Assembly: GCF_011762485.1 (NCBI RefSeq)
Contig: NZ_JAAKGI010000001.1
Span: forward strand, 1-64,000
DNA from: Yeosuana marina
Lineage (GTDB): Bacteria; Bacteroidota; Bacteroidia; Flavobacteriales; Flavobacteriaceae
Reading direction: 5' to 3'
DNA length: 64,000 nt
Position 1 is the stretch's first letter; every line of letters starts with the position of its first letter. The notes under the pieces were generated by a model that searched no databases, was not told the origin of the DNA, and worked only from the letters and a program-made list of their open reading frames with translations. This document shows positions 38,381 through 48,355 of the stretch, in pieces. The position numbers and the translations under genes are program-made.

Positions 38381-40567
38381 TTATTTATGGTAATTGAAAT
38401 CATCTATATACGCAACAACTTTATCAGTATTGTTTTCTGAATTGACTTGAATTACGACCTTATCTAAATCTGTTCTATCAACTGGATCTGGTGAGCCACC
38501 ATCTAAATTGATAAATGTATCATTTACAAAATCGAATGTAAGTTCTTGCCATTGATCTAAAACTATAGGTTTTACAATTTCAGTTTGTGTTTGCCAAGAA
38601 TTCCCTCCTAAATCCGTGTTTTGAAGCTTCAAAGAAACTTGATTGGGTTGAGTTCCAGTTATGCTTGATGATGGTACATAAATTTTTAACGTAAATTTGC
38701 TTTTTGCCATTAAATCAAATTTTGGTGTTACACTAAACTGAACATTGGCATATTGTCCACCATCATCATTGTATTCTAAAACGGTTGCTGAACCATTATC
38801 TGCATCCACGTATGGATTTGCAAAAGCGGTATTCATACCAGCCCCGTCTCCTAGCCATGTTGTAATGGTACCATAGCCTTCAAACCCATCTCTTGCAATA
38901 GGTGGCGTATCAGATGGAGCTAACGTGCCATAATTAAAATCATCAATATAGGCTATTACACTATCGTAATTATTCTCTGAATTTACTTGAATCACTACTT
39001 TATCTAAATCTGTTCTATCAATTGGATCAGGTGAACCACCGTCTAAATTTATAAATGGGTCTGATCCAAAATCGAAAGTAAGAACTTGCCACTCATCTAA
39101 AACTATGGTTTTTACAATCTCAGTTTGTGTTTGCCATGAATTCCCACCTAAATCACTATTTTGAAGTTTTAATGAAACTTGATTTGGCTGACTTCCAGTT
39201 ATACTTGAAGATGGTACATAAATCTTTAATGAAAAGACACTTTTTCCTCCTGATAAATCAAATTTTGAAGGCGCTAAAAATTGAACATTAGCATATTGTT
39301 GACCAGAATCGTTATACTCTAAAACCGTTTTTGAGAAATTATTTGCGTCAACATGTGGATTTGAATACGTAGTATTTAATCCAGTTCCTCCGTCTCCTAC
39401 CCATGTATTGATATTACTATTCCCATCAAAATCATCAAAAAGTAATGGAGCATAACTAGATGGTTCTTTCCAGAAATAAAGATTGTCTATAAATACCGTT
39501 TCTCCAGCAGGTGTTCCTACAAACTTAAATTGCATAAGATTGTCTAATGGTAATCCTTGGTCTGAAAAGTCTGTTAAAGGAATGTCAAAACTATTCCATT
39601 GATTGGCAACCAATTGTTTAGTTACAAACCTTTCGTCATCTGGAACTACACCACTTGGAAGTGGATAAATATCTATAGACATATCATTAGCAACCCACAG
39701 ATCAATATGAAGATTTTCCATTGTAGAAGCATCAACAGCTGAACCAATATCTATACCTTCATAGTTTAAATTAGTATATTGAATCATTGCATCACCATTT
39801 AAATCAAAAGCAGTATAAATCGTGGACTGTCCCCAATTTGGAAAAAAGTTAGTTCCTGCAATATCAGTATACTCATCAGAAAAAATTGAAATAACATCTG
39901 AATCCTGTCTAAAAGGAGGCTTTTTAGCAGATGCTATTGGCTGTAAAATAGCTGTTACTTCAAATTCTTCAGTAAACTCTGAGGTTTCTATAGCACCTCC
40001 CATTACTACTACCCTAATAGTATATGTTCCAGCTTCTTGGTAAGTATAATTTACTGTATCTCCAATATTAGCAGTAACTGGATCATCAATTCCATCTTCC
40101 CCAAAGTAAACCTCATAAGACATAGCAAAGTCTGCATTTGTTGTAACATTTACTTGTTTAGATTTTGCTGCATCATTTTCAATAGTAACCACCAAATTTT
40201 CTGGAGCTTTAAATGACACTACCAAGTCTTGAGTAACTACACTTTTTAAACTTGTTAAACCTACAGCTTCGATTGTTACAGTGTAAGTTCCCTCTGCATA
40301 AGTATGTTCTGCACTCTCACCTTGTTTAACAACTATTGGTTCTGCCGTGTCATCACCTAGGGTAATATTATACTTTACAGCCCCTGTTGCGTTTGGAGTA
40401 ATAGTTACAAGACCCGTATTGTCTTGTGTTACTTGAAAAAGTGCAGACACATTTGTAGGGGCTACAACCTTCTCTAAATAATCTAAATTGTTATCATCAT
40501 TGGTACAACTAATACAGAAGACCGACAACAATAAGCTAAAACTAAAAATATATTTTAATGCTTTCAT
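38381..40567 (-). CDS. multi-module surface glycan-binding lipoprotein
   Basis: A 728-residue lipoprotein. I chose the ATG at 40567 (MKALKYIFSFSLLLSVFCIS, lipidated Cys21) over one 14 codons earlier because it gives a proper signal peptide and avoids overlap with the SusD gene. Order: two PKD/Ig-like domains (about 30-120 and 122-205), one C-type module (218-368, SIFSDEYTDIAGTNFFPNWG), then two near-identical D modules (374-546 and 558-728; LKIYVPSSSITG, LQNSDLGGNSWQTQTEIVK, VIAYIDDFNY). No catalytic residues are seen. It probably captures laminarin next to the SusCD complex. Confidence 0.78.
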   Translation of the reverse strand: MKALKYIFSFSLLLSVFCISCTNDDNNLDYLEKVVAPTNVSALFQVTQDNTGLVTITPNATGAVKYNITLGDDTAEPIVVKQGESAEHTYAEGTYTVTIEAVGLTSLKSVVTQDLVVSFKAPENLVVTIENDAAKSKQVNVTTNADFAMSYEVYFGEDGIDDPVTANIGDTVNYTYQEAGTYTIRVVVMGGAIETSEFTEEFEVTAILQPIASAKKPPFRQDSDVISIFSDEYTDIAGTNFFPNWGQSTIYTAFDLNGDAMIQYTNLNYEGIDIGSAVDASTMENLHIDLWVANDMSIDIYPLPSGVVPDDERFVTKQLVANQWNSFDIPLTDFSDQGLPLDNLMQFKFVGTPAGETVFIDNLYFWKEPSSYAPLLFDDFDGNSNINTWVGDGGTGLNTTYSNPHVDANNFSKTVLEYNDSGQQYANVQFLAPSKFDLSGGKSVFSLKIYVPSSSITGSQPNQVSLKLQNSDLGGNSWQTQTEIVKTIVLDEWQVLTFDFGSDPFINLDGGSPDPIDRTDLDKVVIQVNSENNYDSVIAYIDDFNYGTLAPSDTPPIARDGFEGYGTITTWLGDGAGMNTAFANPYVDADNGSATVLEYNDDGGQYANVQFSVTPKFDLMAKSKFTLKIYVPSSSITGTQPNQVSLKLQNTDLGGNSWQTQTEIVKPIVLDQWQELTFDFVNDTFINLDGGSPDPVDRTDLDKVVIQVNSENNTDKVVAYIDDFNYHK
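38384..38896 (-). repeat. module D, copy 2
   Basis: This segment encodes the second of two tandem CBM-like modules at the C-terminus of the binding protein. It is strongly similar in DNA and protein to 38930-39448 (shared SSSITG, QPNQVSLKLQN, LGGNSWQTQTEIVK, INLDGGSPDP, DRTDLDKVVIQVNSENN). Confidence 0.85.
38930..39448 (-). repeat. module D, copy 1
   Basis: The first of the two tandem D modules; see 38384-38896. The pair arose by an internal duplication. Confidence 0.85.
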
Positions 40568-40584
40568 AGTTATTCTTTTAAATT

Positions 40585-42069
40585 TTAATATCCAGGATTT
40601 TGTTGCCATCTATTTCCAGATAATTCTATTTCTTCAATAGGAATTGGAAACAGCTCGTTTTTTCCTGCTTGAAAACCTGGAATAACTTGTGCAGCTCTTC
40701 CTGTTCTTACCAAATCAAAGAAACGATGTCCTTCTCCTACCAGCTCAACTCGACGCTCGTGATAAATAGCATTTGTTAAATTTGATCCTGTTGTGGTTAT
40801 ATCATGCAATGTGTCGCCAAATGCTCTACGTCTAACTCTATTTAAATAGTCTTGCGCTCTAGTATCGCTTATACCTCCTCTGTTTAATGCTTCGGCAGCC
40901 ATTAATAACACATCTGCAAAACGTATTGCTCTTGTATTATTAGGATTAGTAAGTGCTGCATCTGGACGGTTAGCATCCCCTAAACGTGCTATATATTTTC
41001 TGTTATAGTAACCTGTTTGCTCGTAACCAGCATCTTCGTTATAACTTGCACCAGGATGATCTGCTATCCATTGTTTGATATCTAATATAGAATATCCTAA
41101 GCGAATATCTCCATCTTCGAAAGCATCCACCACATCTTGAGTAGGCACATTAAAACTATAACCAAAATCAAACACAGGTCCGTCATAACCTCTTACACCA
41201 TTAAACCCAACAGCATAATTACCTTCAAGACATGGAAAACAATCGTAAGACCCTCCATCAACATCTGAATATTGGATTTCGAATACAGATTCTATGTTAT
41301 TTTCATGATCGTTTTCCCACATTAATGGTGCTTCAGCAGTCGAAAGTAATTCATACGGCCCCTTTTCAATAACATCTTCTAATACCGTTGCTGCTTCTGA
41401 AAATTTATCTTGATATAAATAAGCTTTACCCAATAAAGCTTGGGCCGCTCCTTTAGTAATTCGTCCTGTTTCAGGTTGTGTATAAGGAAGATTAGCGGCT
41501 GCAAAAATTAAATCTTGTTCAATTAATGCATACACATCTGCTTTGGGAGCCCTATCGATATTAAATTGATCTCCAAATTGGATACGCTTATCAATTGCTA
41601 AAGGCACATCTCCAAACCATTTTACCAATTCGAAATAGTAAAAAGCTCTTAAAAATCTTGCTTGTGCTAAAACACTAGTCTTATTAGGAAAATCTATTTT
41701 GTCTTGAAACTCCATGATGTAGTTAGCACGATTAACGCCAGTATAATTCCAGGTCCAGATATTTCGTAAGATATCATTTGAAGGGGTATGAATCATATCA
41801 TCAATTTCCTGTATGCCGGGAGTATCTGTAGCACTTTCACCTCCAGCTAATGTGTTATCTGAAGCAATTTCTCCTACTTGAAATTGTTGGGATGTAGCTT
41901 GTAAATAATCATATGCCGCTACTAATGCGTCTTGATAATCTTGTTCTGTATTGAAAAAATCCTCTGAGTTTTCATCGGGCGAAGCAACATCAATAAAACT
42001 GTCTGCACACGAAAACATTGCTAAAAAAGCAAATAGAATGAGAATATTTTTAGTTTTTAAATTTTTCAT
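40585..42069 (-). CDS. SusD-like outer membrane glycan-binding lipoprotein
   Basis: A 494-residue SusD/RagB-family lipoprotein that lids the SusC transporter and binds the sugar. The signal MKNLKTKNILILFAFLAMFS precedes the lipidated Cys. SusD features are clear: TPR-like helices (ARFLRAFYYFELVKWFGDVP, GAAQALLGKAYLYQDKFSEA) and the C-terminal RDLVRTGRA-like segment (ERRVELVGEGHRFFDLVRTG), ending GNRWQQNPGY. An alternative ATG at 42078 overlaps the SusC stop. It directly follows SusC, as in nearly all such pairs. Confidence 0.93.
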   Translation of the reverse strand: MKNLKTKNILILFAFLAMFSCADSFIDVASPDENSEDFFNTEQDYQDALVAAYDYLQATSQQFQVGEIASDNTLAGGESATDTPGIQEIDDMIHTPSNDILRNIWTWNYTGVNRANYIMEFQDKIDFPNKTSVLAQARFLRAFYYFELVKWFGDVPLAIDKRIQFGDQFNIDRAPKADVYALIEQDLIFAAANLPYTQPETGRITKGAAQALLGKAYLYQDKFSEAATVLEDVIEKGPYELLSTAEAPLMWENDHENNIESVFEIQYSDVDGGSYDCFPCLEGNYAVGFNGVRGYDGPVFDFGYSFNVPTQDVVDAFEDGDIRLGYSILDIKQWIADHPGASYNEDAGYEQTGYYNRKYIARLGDANRPDAALTNPNNTRAIRFADVLLMAAEALNRGGISDTRAQDYLNRVRRRAFGDTLHDITTTGSNLTNAIYHERRVELVGEGHRFFDLVRTGRAAQVIPGFQAGKNELFPIPIEEIELSGNRWQQNPGY

Positions 42070-42077
42070 AATACTCA

Positions 42078-45000
42078 TTAAAATTTTAAGTTAATTCCTA
42101 ATAAAAATGTTTTAGCACTAGGATAAAACCCTTGGTCTATACCTCCTCCTAGTGGAGCACCACTAGAAGCAGTTGGATCATAACCTTTGTATTCGGTTAA
42201 TGTAAATAAGTTATTTGCCGAAATGTAAAGCCGCAATTTGCTTATTTTAGAGTTTTCCAAAACTTTATCGGAAAACGTATATCCAAATTGTACATTTTGT
42301 AAACGTACAAAAGAACCATCTTCTACATAAAAATCAGAAAATAAACCATTTGGAGTTGCTCCATTTGAAACTCTTGGAAAAGAATTACTAGTTCCTTCTC
42401 CTGTCCAACGTCCTAAATAAGAAATAGTTCTGTTTGTTAATTGTTGACCACGTTCATAATTACGGACAATTTCATTTCCTAATGAGGCAAAGGCATAAGC
42501 CGCAAAATCAAAATTCTTATAATCTAAAGATACATTGAGACCCATTGTTGCATCTGGCAATGGATTTCCTAAATTGACTCTATCGTCCAAAGTAATTGCA
42601 CCATCTCCATCTTGATCTACATATTTTATATCTCCTGGTTGGGGAGCAATATCGCCAACTGCAGATGCATCAATCTCTGCTTGATTTTGAAAAATTCCAT
42701 CTGTTTTATATCCATAAAAATATCCCATTGGGAATCCTGCTTGCATTCTTGATGGTGGCGGTTGGCTTATTCCAAAGCTACCCCCTGTAAGAAAGCCTGT
42801 ATTAGTGTTTACATAAATAACTTCATTTTTTAAGTAAGTCACATTATACTTAACACTAAATTTTAAATTCTCACTAAAATTATCCGAGTAACCAATAGCA
42901 AATTCCACGCCTTGATTTTCTACAGTTCCCCCATTTACAAAAGGAGCTCCGCCTGTACCAAGCAATCCTGAAACTTGAGGATCTACTAATAAATCTTCAG
43001 TTCTTTTTTTGAAATAATCAGCTGTGATATCTACTTTATTATTTAGAACTCTCATATCAACACCAACATCAAACGTCTTTTGTTTTTCCCATTTAATTTC
43101 TGGATTGGCTATGCCTCCACTGGCTTTACCAATAACTTCTAGATCATTAAAGATATAAGTTCCTTCGCCGTTTAATAGTGATACGTATCTGTAATCTCCA
43201 ATTCTATCATTTCCAAGAATCCCATACGAGGCTCTTAATTTTAATAAGTTGATAAAATTATTGTCTTTAAGAAAGTTTTCATCAGAGGCTATCCATCCAA
43301 CAGACCCAGAAGGAAAATATCCAAACTTGTTTTTAGGACCAAATTTTGTTGAGCCATCACGTCTTACTTGTACCGATAATAAATACTTTCCTTTATAGTC
43401 ATACTGTACTCTGGCAAAATAAGACAATAACCTAGAATCAAATATTGCATTTCTACCTGTAAACCTGCTATCGTATTCAAGATCTTTTGCTTCGGCTATA
43501 CTAGCATTTAAAACTGAATTATCTCTAATATCAAATCCAGTAACACCTATACCTTCACCTGCAGTTTTAAACACTGAGGTTCCTAAAAGCACATTTAATT
43601 TGTGTACATCATTAAACCTGTTGTCGTATTTAATAGTAGCGTCAAACGTATAATCTCTGTAATAATTTAATGTTTCCCTTACGCTGCTTCTTAGTACATT
43701 ACTATTTTTACCACTACCAAAATAAGCAATAGGGTTAAAAATTTTACCTCTAACTTCTGAGTAGTTAAATTGAATATTAGATTGTGCTGTAAAGTGATCT
43801 AGAAAGTTATACGATAAGCCTGCATTTCCACTTAAACGCATTACTTTGGTTCTGTCGTAAGTATCGTCAATCTGTGCTAAAGGGTTTATAACTTCACCTC
43901 CTAGTCCTTCTGCTAATGTATAGTCCCCATTTTCGTCATATACTGAAAATGTTGGTGCCATATTTATTGCATTAAAAAGCACTGAAGAATTTGAATTTTC
44001 AGGAAGATTTCTCTTGTTTGTCCTCATTAAGGTAATGCCAGAAGTTAACTTAAAATTGTCTAAAAAATCTAAGTTATAACTAGCATTATTTGTAAAACGA
44101 GTGAAATTAGAGTTATTTCCGCCTACAATACCATCTTGTGTTAAAAATGATCCACTGTAAGAATAGGATGATTTTTTTCCTCCTCCTTTAAAAAGGATGT
44201 TATGATTTTGAATTGGAGCACTCTCAAATACTTGATTTTGCCAATCGGTTCCCTCTCCTAAGTTAGATAAATCAGAAAATGGCGGTGTAAATCCTCCTGC
44301 CGCATACGCTTCATTAACAATGACTGCATACTCACTGGCATTTAGTACAGGAATTTTTCTAGTAGTTTGTTGAAATCCTCCGTAAGCGTTGTACTCTACT
44401 GTAAGAGGCATTTCTTTACGCCCTGTTTTTGTTGTAATTAATATAACACCATTGGCAGCTCTAACACCATAAATACCAGCAGTTGCATCCTTGAGGATAT
44501 TCATGCTTTCGATGTCATTCGGATTTAAAACACTTAAATCTTCAATAACGTTACCATCTACCAAAATTAAGGGTCTACTGTCTCCGTTCGTTGAGACACC
44601 CCTTATACTAATAGTACTAGCTCCTCCAGGAGTTCCAGATTGTGATGTAATATTTACACCCGCAACCTGACCTTGAAGTGCTTGTTCGATTCTGGTAGGC
44701 TTCAGTGCTTCTATAGTTTGGTTAGAAACCACACTTACCGCTCCAGTAATTTCTTTTTTGGTTTGAGTACCATACCCAATGACCACTACCTCATCTAATT
44801 TAGCAATATCTTCTTCCAAAGTAATTGATAAATTATCACCAGTAGTAATAACCACTTCTTTAGTTATGTAACCAATATAACTAAACATTAGTGTTGACCC
44901 TTTGTCAACACCATTAATTGTAAAATTTCCATCGAAATCTGTAACAGCCCCTTTTGAGGTGTTTTTTACAATAACATTCACACCAGGAATTGGTATTCCC

Positions 45001-45095
45001 CCGGTGTCTTGTACATTTCCACTTATGTCAACATTTTGCGCACTTGTATACGCAACGAAGAATAAGGTTAGAATTTTTAAGAGAGTTTGTCTCAT
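42078..45095 (-). CDS. SusC-like TonB-dependent outer membrane transporter
   Basis: A 1005-residue outer-membrane transporter of the SusC/RagA family, powered by TonB. Order: signal peptide (1-19), a CarboxypepD_reg-like domain (about 22-105, GIPIPGVNVIVKNTSKG, AVTDFDGNFTINGV), the plug (about 115-225, with VVIGYGTQTKKEITGAVS and GQVAGVNITSQSG), and a 22-strand barrel to the C-terminal LLGINLKF. It should import laminari-oligosaccharides released at the surface. First gene of unit A, 188 bases downstream of the shared 40-bp motif. Confidence 0.93.
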   Translation of the reverse strand: MRQTLLKILTLFFVAYTSAQNVDISGNVQDTGGIPIPGVNVIVKNTSKGAVTDFDGNFTINGVDKGSTLMFSYIGYITKEVVITTGDNLSITLEEDIAKLDEVVVIGYGTQTKKEITGAVSVVSNQTIEALKPTRIEQALQGQVAGVNITSQSGTPGGASTISIRGVSTNGDSRPLILVDGNVIEDLSVLNPNDIESMNILKDATAGIYGVRAANGVILITTKTGRKEMPLTVEYNAYGGFQQTTRKIPVLNASEYAVIVNEAYAAGGFTPPFSDLSNLGEGTDWQNQVFESAPIQNHNILFKGGGKKSSYSYSGSFLTQDGIVGGNNSNFTRFTNNASYNLDFLDNFKLTSGITLMRTNKRNLPENSNSSVLFNAINMAPTFSVYDENGDYTLAEGLGGEVINPLAQIDDTYDRTKVMRLSGNAGLSYNFLDHFTAQSNIQFNYSEVRGKIFNPIAYFGSGKNSNVLRSSVRETLNYYRDYTFDATIKYDNRFNDVHKLNVLLGTSVFKTAGEGIGVTGFDIRDNSVLNASIAEAKDLEYDSRFTGRNAIFDSRLLSYFARVQYDYKGKYLLSVQVRRDGSTKFGPKNKFGYFPSGSVGWIASDENFLKDNNFINLLKLRASYGILGNDRIGDYRYVSLLNGEGTYIFNDLEVIGKASGGIANPEIKWEKQKTFDVGVDMRVLNNKVDITADYFKKRTEDLLVDPQVSGLLGTGGAPFVNGGTVENQGVEFAIGYSDNFSENLKFSVKYNVTYLKNEVIYVNTNTGFLTGGSFGISQPPPSRMQAGFPMGYFYGYKTDGIFQNQAEIDASAVGDIAPQPGDIKYVDQDGDGAITLDDRVNLGNPLPDATMGLNVSLDYKNFDFAAYAFASLGNEIVRNYERGQQLTNRTISYLGRWTGEGTSNSFPRVSNGATPNGLFSDFYVEDGSFVRLQNVQFGYTFSDKVLENSKISKLRLYISANNLFTLTEYKGYDPTASSGAPLGGGIDQGFYPSAKTFLLGINLKF

Positions 45096-45282
45096 TTGAA
45101 ATTAGTTTTTTAGTTTAACTAAAATTAACATTTAAGATTATCATATTCTCTTTTTACACCTTAACAAAAGGTATACACGTCAAAAAAATTGATGCTTTTT
45201 TAACAAAACATTAATCTTTAAAGGGTTTACAAACAAATAGTATCGAGAAATACTTGTTCTTCTTAAGCGATAATAAAGGTAT

Positions 45283-45322
45283 ATGTTGTGGTAATGTATA
45301 GGTAAAAACGACCCGTGTTGTG
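45283..45322 (-). promoter_or_regulatory. shared operator-like motif, unit A copy
   Basis: The same composite as at 37179-37218: an identical 27-bp block, a 5-base variable spacer (GACCC here, CGCTT there), then GTGTTGTG. The TGTTGTG repeats are again 32 bases apart. It lies between the 3' end of the regulator gene (stop at 45326) and the SusC start at 45095. Confidence 0.75.
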
Positions 45323-45325
45323 TCG

Positions 45326-48139
45326 TTAAATATTTAAAATATAATCTGTTAAGCTAGATTCGTGAGATAATCCCATTTTTTTACGCAAACGATACCGCTT
45401 AACTTCAACACTTCTAGGAGATATATTTAATAAAGGCGCAATTTCTTTTGAAGATAAATTTAGCCTAAGATAAGCGCATAATCTTAAATCATTGGATGTA
45501 AGCGCAGGATGCTCGCTTTTAACCTTTTTAAGGAAATCTTTATCGGCATTGTTAAAAGCCTCTTCAAACAAATTCCAATCATCTGTATTATTCAAGTTTT
45601 TATCAATTATTTTAACAATTCGTCTAACCTTTTTAATATCATCTGCATTTTTTAATTCAGTTTTCAAATTGTTTAAAAATTCATTTTTCTTAATTAAACT
45701 CATGGTCGAAATTCCCAATTCTCTATTTTTATTTTCAATATCTTGTTTCAACTTCTCATTGTTAAAGCGCATTAATTGTTGTTTGTTTTCAAGTTCTTTT
45801 AATTCAAGCTCCTTTTGAGTTTTGTACAATAGTTCTTCTCGTTGTTTTCTATAATAACGCTTATACATATTATGAATGACTAATGACAAGAATAACAATA
45901 GAATGATATAAACAGCAATCATCTTATTTGATAATAGCCAGGGCCTTTCAACTTTAAAGCTATAACTTTCAGTATTACTAGAAAGCGTATTACCTACTCT
46001 GGCACGAACTAAAAACGTGTAATCTCCGTAAGGTAAATTCTCAAATACTTCACTAGGTTTAGGAGACCAATTACTCCATTGGTTATAAATGCCTTCTAAT
46101 TTATATTGGTATTCTGTAACCAGATATTTGTTAAACTCGGGTACGCTATAATGAAACTCGATATTATTTTGATTGTTCTGTAAGTCTCCTTTAGCAGAAC
46201 GATCTAAATAATTAGATTTAAAACCGCTTTTGAAATTACTATTTGAAATAGAATTGATTTTAATTGCATGAGATTCATTATGCAATTTGTCTAAATCTAT
46301 TAGAATATAACCAGATGAATTTCCATATAAGTATTTGTTGTTATATAAATATGAAATATTTTCGAAGCCAGACACATCACTTCTAATTGATCTCGGTAAG
46401 GAAATATTATTTATTTTGGGAATATTACTTAATTTACTTGGTGTTACATAACTTATTTCTTGTGAAGAAAATGACCATAATTTATTCCCTTTAATATCAT
46501 TAATCAATCTTCCAGAGGTATAGGTTTGCTCATTAAATAACTGGCTTAAAATAGAATCTTTTATGAATCTATTTCTTTCTGAGCTATATTTAAAAACACC
46601 ATCCTCTTCCGTGTATAAAAAATCATCCTTGTATTTAATTAAACTGGTCGTAGTTCCTTTATGCGCAGAGGAATCTTTAGAAACGGATAACACTTTAGTG
46701 TAGTCAGTATTTAATTTTACTCTAAAAACACCTTTATATTCATGGCTTACAAATACTTCTGTTTCATTAAGCATTTCAAAATATCGGCTTGATATATCAA
46801 AACCATCTAATTTGTTTCGAAGATGCCAATTTCCATTTTTCTTCTCTAAAATATATAAACCGTCATAATTTCCTTGGAGTAATAAATTACTATGATTCTC
46901 AATGGGTTTTATATCCCATGTGCCTAAAACATCTGATATTAACCGCGCTTTGTCTCCATTGATAATAAAAGTTCCTGAATTATGTCCACAAAAAAGTTTT
47001 TCATCAATAACCGTTAAGCACCATGTGGCGCCTTGTGTGCCTTTTATAAATTTAAATGTAGAATCCTTATCGACATCTTTATAAAACAAGCCTTGATTGG
47101 TTCCTATGTACAACCTATTATTATAAAGAATAGAAGTGTTAACAGATCCTATTTTGCCTTTTTCGTCATTATATATTTTAAATGGCGACTTTATATTTAT
47201 GCAATTAATTCCATATTCTAGTCCAAGCCAAATGTTACTATCAAAATCTTCAAAAACAGAAAGTACGGTATTATTACTTAATCCATTATTTTGATTGATT
47301 TGAGAGTTTACTTTCCCATCAGCAGAAATTAGCAAAATACCATTTGAAATACTGCCTAAAACAAAACTTTGATCCTTTAATTGGGTACTACAATAAATTC
47401 TATCGTTTAAGAGAATATTGTTTGCAGGAATTTCCCATCTAACCAAAGCGTTATTTTTTAAAATATAAAAACCATTATCTTCTGTTTCAAACAAAATATC
47501 ACCGTTAAGGTTAAAAATGTTTACTAATAAATTTGTTTTTAGTATTGGGTCATCAGACACTAATCTTGGCTTGCCATTGTGTATTTCATAAACACCGTAT
47601 TTAGCTTTCTGAAAATAAACACCTTGATTTACTTTAAAAATTTTATTGATGGTTGTATCAGAATCTATTATGGTATATGTCTCAGTCCCCTTGTTATATA
47701 AATAAATCCTATTGAGTGTTTGAAATACAATAAAATTATCAATAGAAATAATATTCCAAACCTCTTCATCCTCTAAAAACGAAATATTAAGTTTTTTAGC
47801 TAACGAAACATAGGTTAATACACCAAAGTTATTGCGTTTCCAAAACCCAAAATCTCTGTAACAACCTGTATAAATTAAATCGTCTATTACTTTAACAGAT
47901 CTTACAATTGTTTGATTAGGTAAACTGTACAACTTCCACCTTGCGCCATTATACTCTAGCAGACCTTTATTGTTTGCAACATAAATATATTTATCCTTAG
48001 ATTGTGAAATACCCCAATTTTGATTTTCGGCACCGTATTCGTTAGGTGAATAGGTTTGTATTGGAGGTCTCTCTTGAGCTAAAAGGGTCACTGAAACTAA
48101 TAAGAAAACGTAAAAACAAAAGATTTTAAATTGTTTCAA
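45326..48139 (-). CDS. membrane-spanning transcriptional regulator of the glucan locus
   Basis: A 937-residue regulator. After a signal peptide (1-21), a beta-propeller of repeated WxG and NNKGLLEYNGARWKLYS-like blades fills about 30-640. A Y_Y_Y domain (about 655-735, YQYKLEGIYNQWSNWSP) is followed by one membrane helix (about 740-760, AVYIILLLFLSLVIHNM) and a coiled coil (765-830). A C-terminal LuxR-type helix-turn-helix (about 875-937, NLSSKEIAPLLNISPRSVEVKRYRLRKK) ends the chain. There is no kinase or receiver domain, so signal and DNA binding lie in one chain. It starts with TTG; an in-frame stop lies just upstream. It probably senses laminarin fragments in the periplasm and switches on units A-C. 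Confidence 0.85.
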   Translation of the reverse strand: MKQFKIFCFYVFLLVSVTLLAQERPPIQTYSPNEYGAENQNWGISQSKDKYIYVANNKGLLEYNGARWKLYSLPNQTIVRSVKVIDDLIYTGCYRDFGFWKRNNFGVLTYVSLAKKLNISFLEDEEVWNIISIDNFIVFQTLNRIYLYNKGTETYTIIDSDTTINKIFKVNQGVYFQKAKYGVYEIHNGKPRLVSDDPILKTNLLVNIFNLNGDILFETEDNGFYILKNNALVRWEIPANNILLNDRIYCSTQLKDQSFVLGSISNGILLISADGKVNSQINQNNGLSNNTVLSVFEDFDSNIWLGLEYGINCINIKSPFKIYNDEKGKIGSVNTSILYNNRLYIGTNQGLFYKDVDKDSTFKFIKGTQGATWCLTVIDEKLFCGHNSGTFIINGDKARLISDVLGTWDIKPIENHSNLLLQGNYDGLYILEKKNGNWHLRNKLDGFDISSRYFEMLNETEVFVSHEYKGVFRVKLNTDYTKVLSVSKDSSAHKGTTTSLIKYKDDFLYTEEDGVFKYSSERNRFIKDSILSQLFNEQTYTSGRLINDIKGNKLWSFSSQEISYVTPSKLSNIPKINNISLPRSIRSDVSGFENISYLYNNKYLYGNSSGYILIDLDKLHNESHAIKINSISNSNFKSGFKSNYLDRSAKGDLQNNQNNIEFHYSVPEFNKYLVTEYQYKLEGIYNQWSNWSPKPSEVFENLPYGDYTFLVRARVGNTLSSNTESYSFKVERPWLLSNKMIAVYIILLLFLSLVIHNMYKRYYRKQREELLYKTQKELELKELENKQQLMRFNNEKLKQDIENKNRELGISTMSLIKKNEFLNNLKTELKNADDIKKVRRIVKIIDKNLNNTDDWNLFEEAFNNADKDFLKKVKSEHPALTSNDLRLCAYLRLNLSSKEIAPLLNISPRSVEVKRYRLRKKMGLSHESSLTDYILNI

Positions 48140-48322
48140 GACAAAAATAGTTTAGTTGTAACACACTAATGTAATAAAAATAATAGTTACTATGATTCCT
48201 ACTTGGTTTTTTTAATATTAATTAACGCCTCCATTAAGGCTTAAAAAATATTAACTTTCTGTATATAAATACATTAAACTAAAATCGCTGTTTTCTCAGT
48301 TGAAAACCTAACAAAAGTCATA

Positions 48323-48352
48323 TTTTGTATCATAGAAAATTTGTTAATTTGG
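48323..48352 (+). promoter_or_regulatory. candidate promoter of the small RNA
   Basis: TTTTG (48323-48327), 17 bases, then TAATTTGG (48345-48352), close to the Bacteroidetes TTTG / TAnnTTTG pair. It is placed correctly to start transcription a few bases before the structured segment. Confidence 0.45.
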
Positions 48353-48355
48353 CTT

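Noticed and set aside
48142..48149. Perfect minus-strand -7 box (TATTTTTG) before the regulator gene
   Set aside because: Transcription from it would start inside or after the only possible start codon (TTG at 48139), so it is probably chance in AT-rich DNA.
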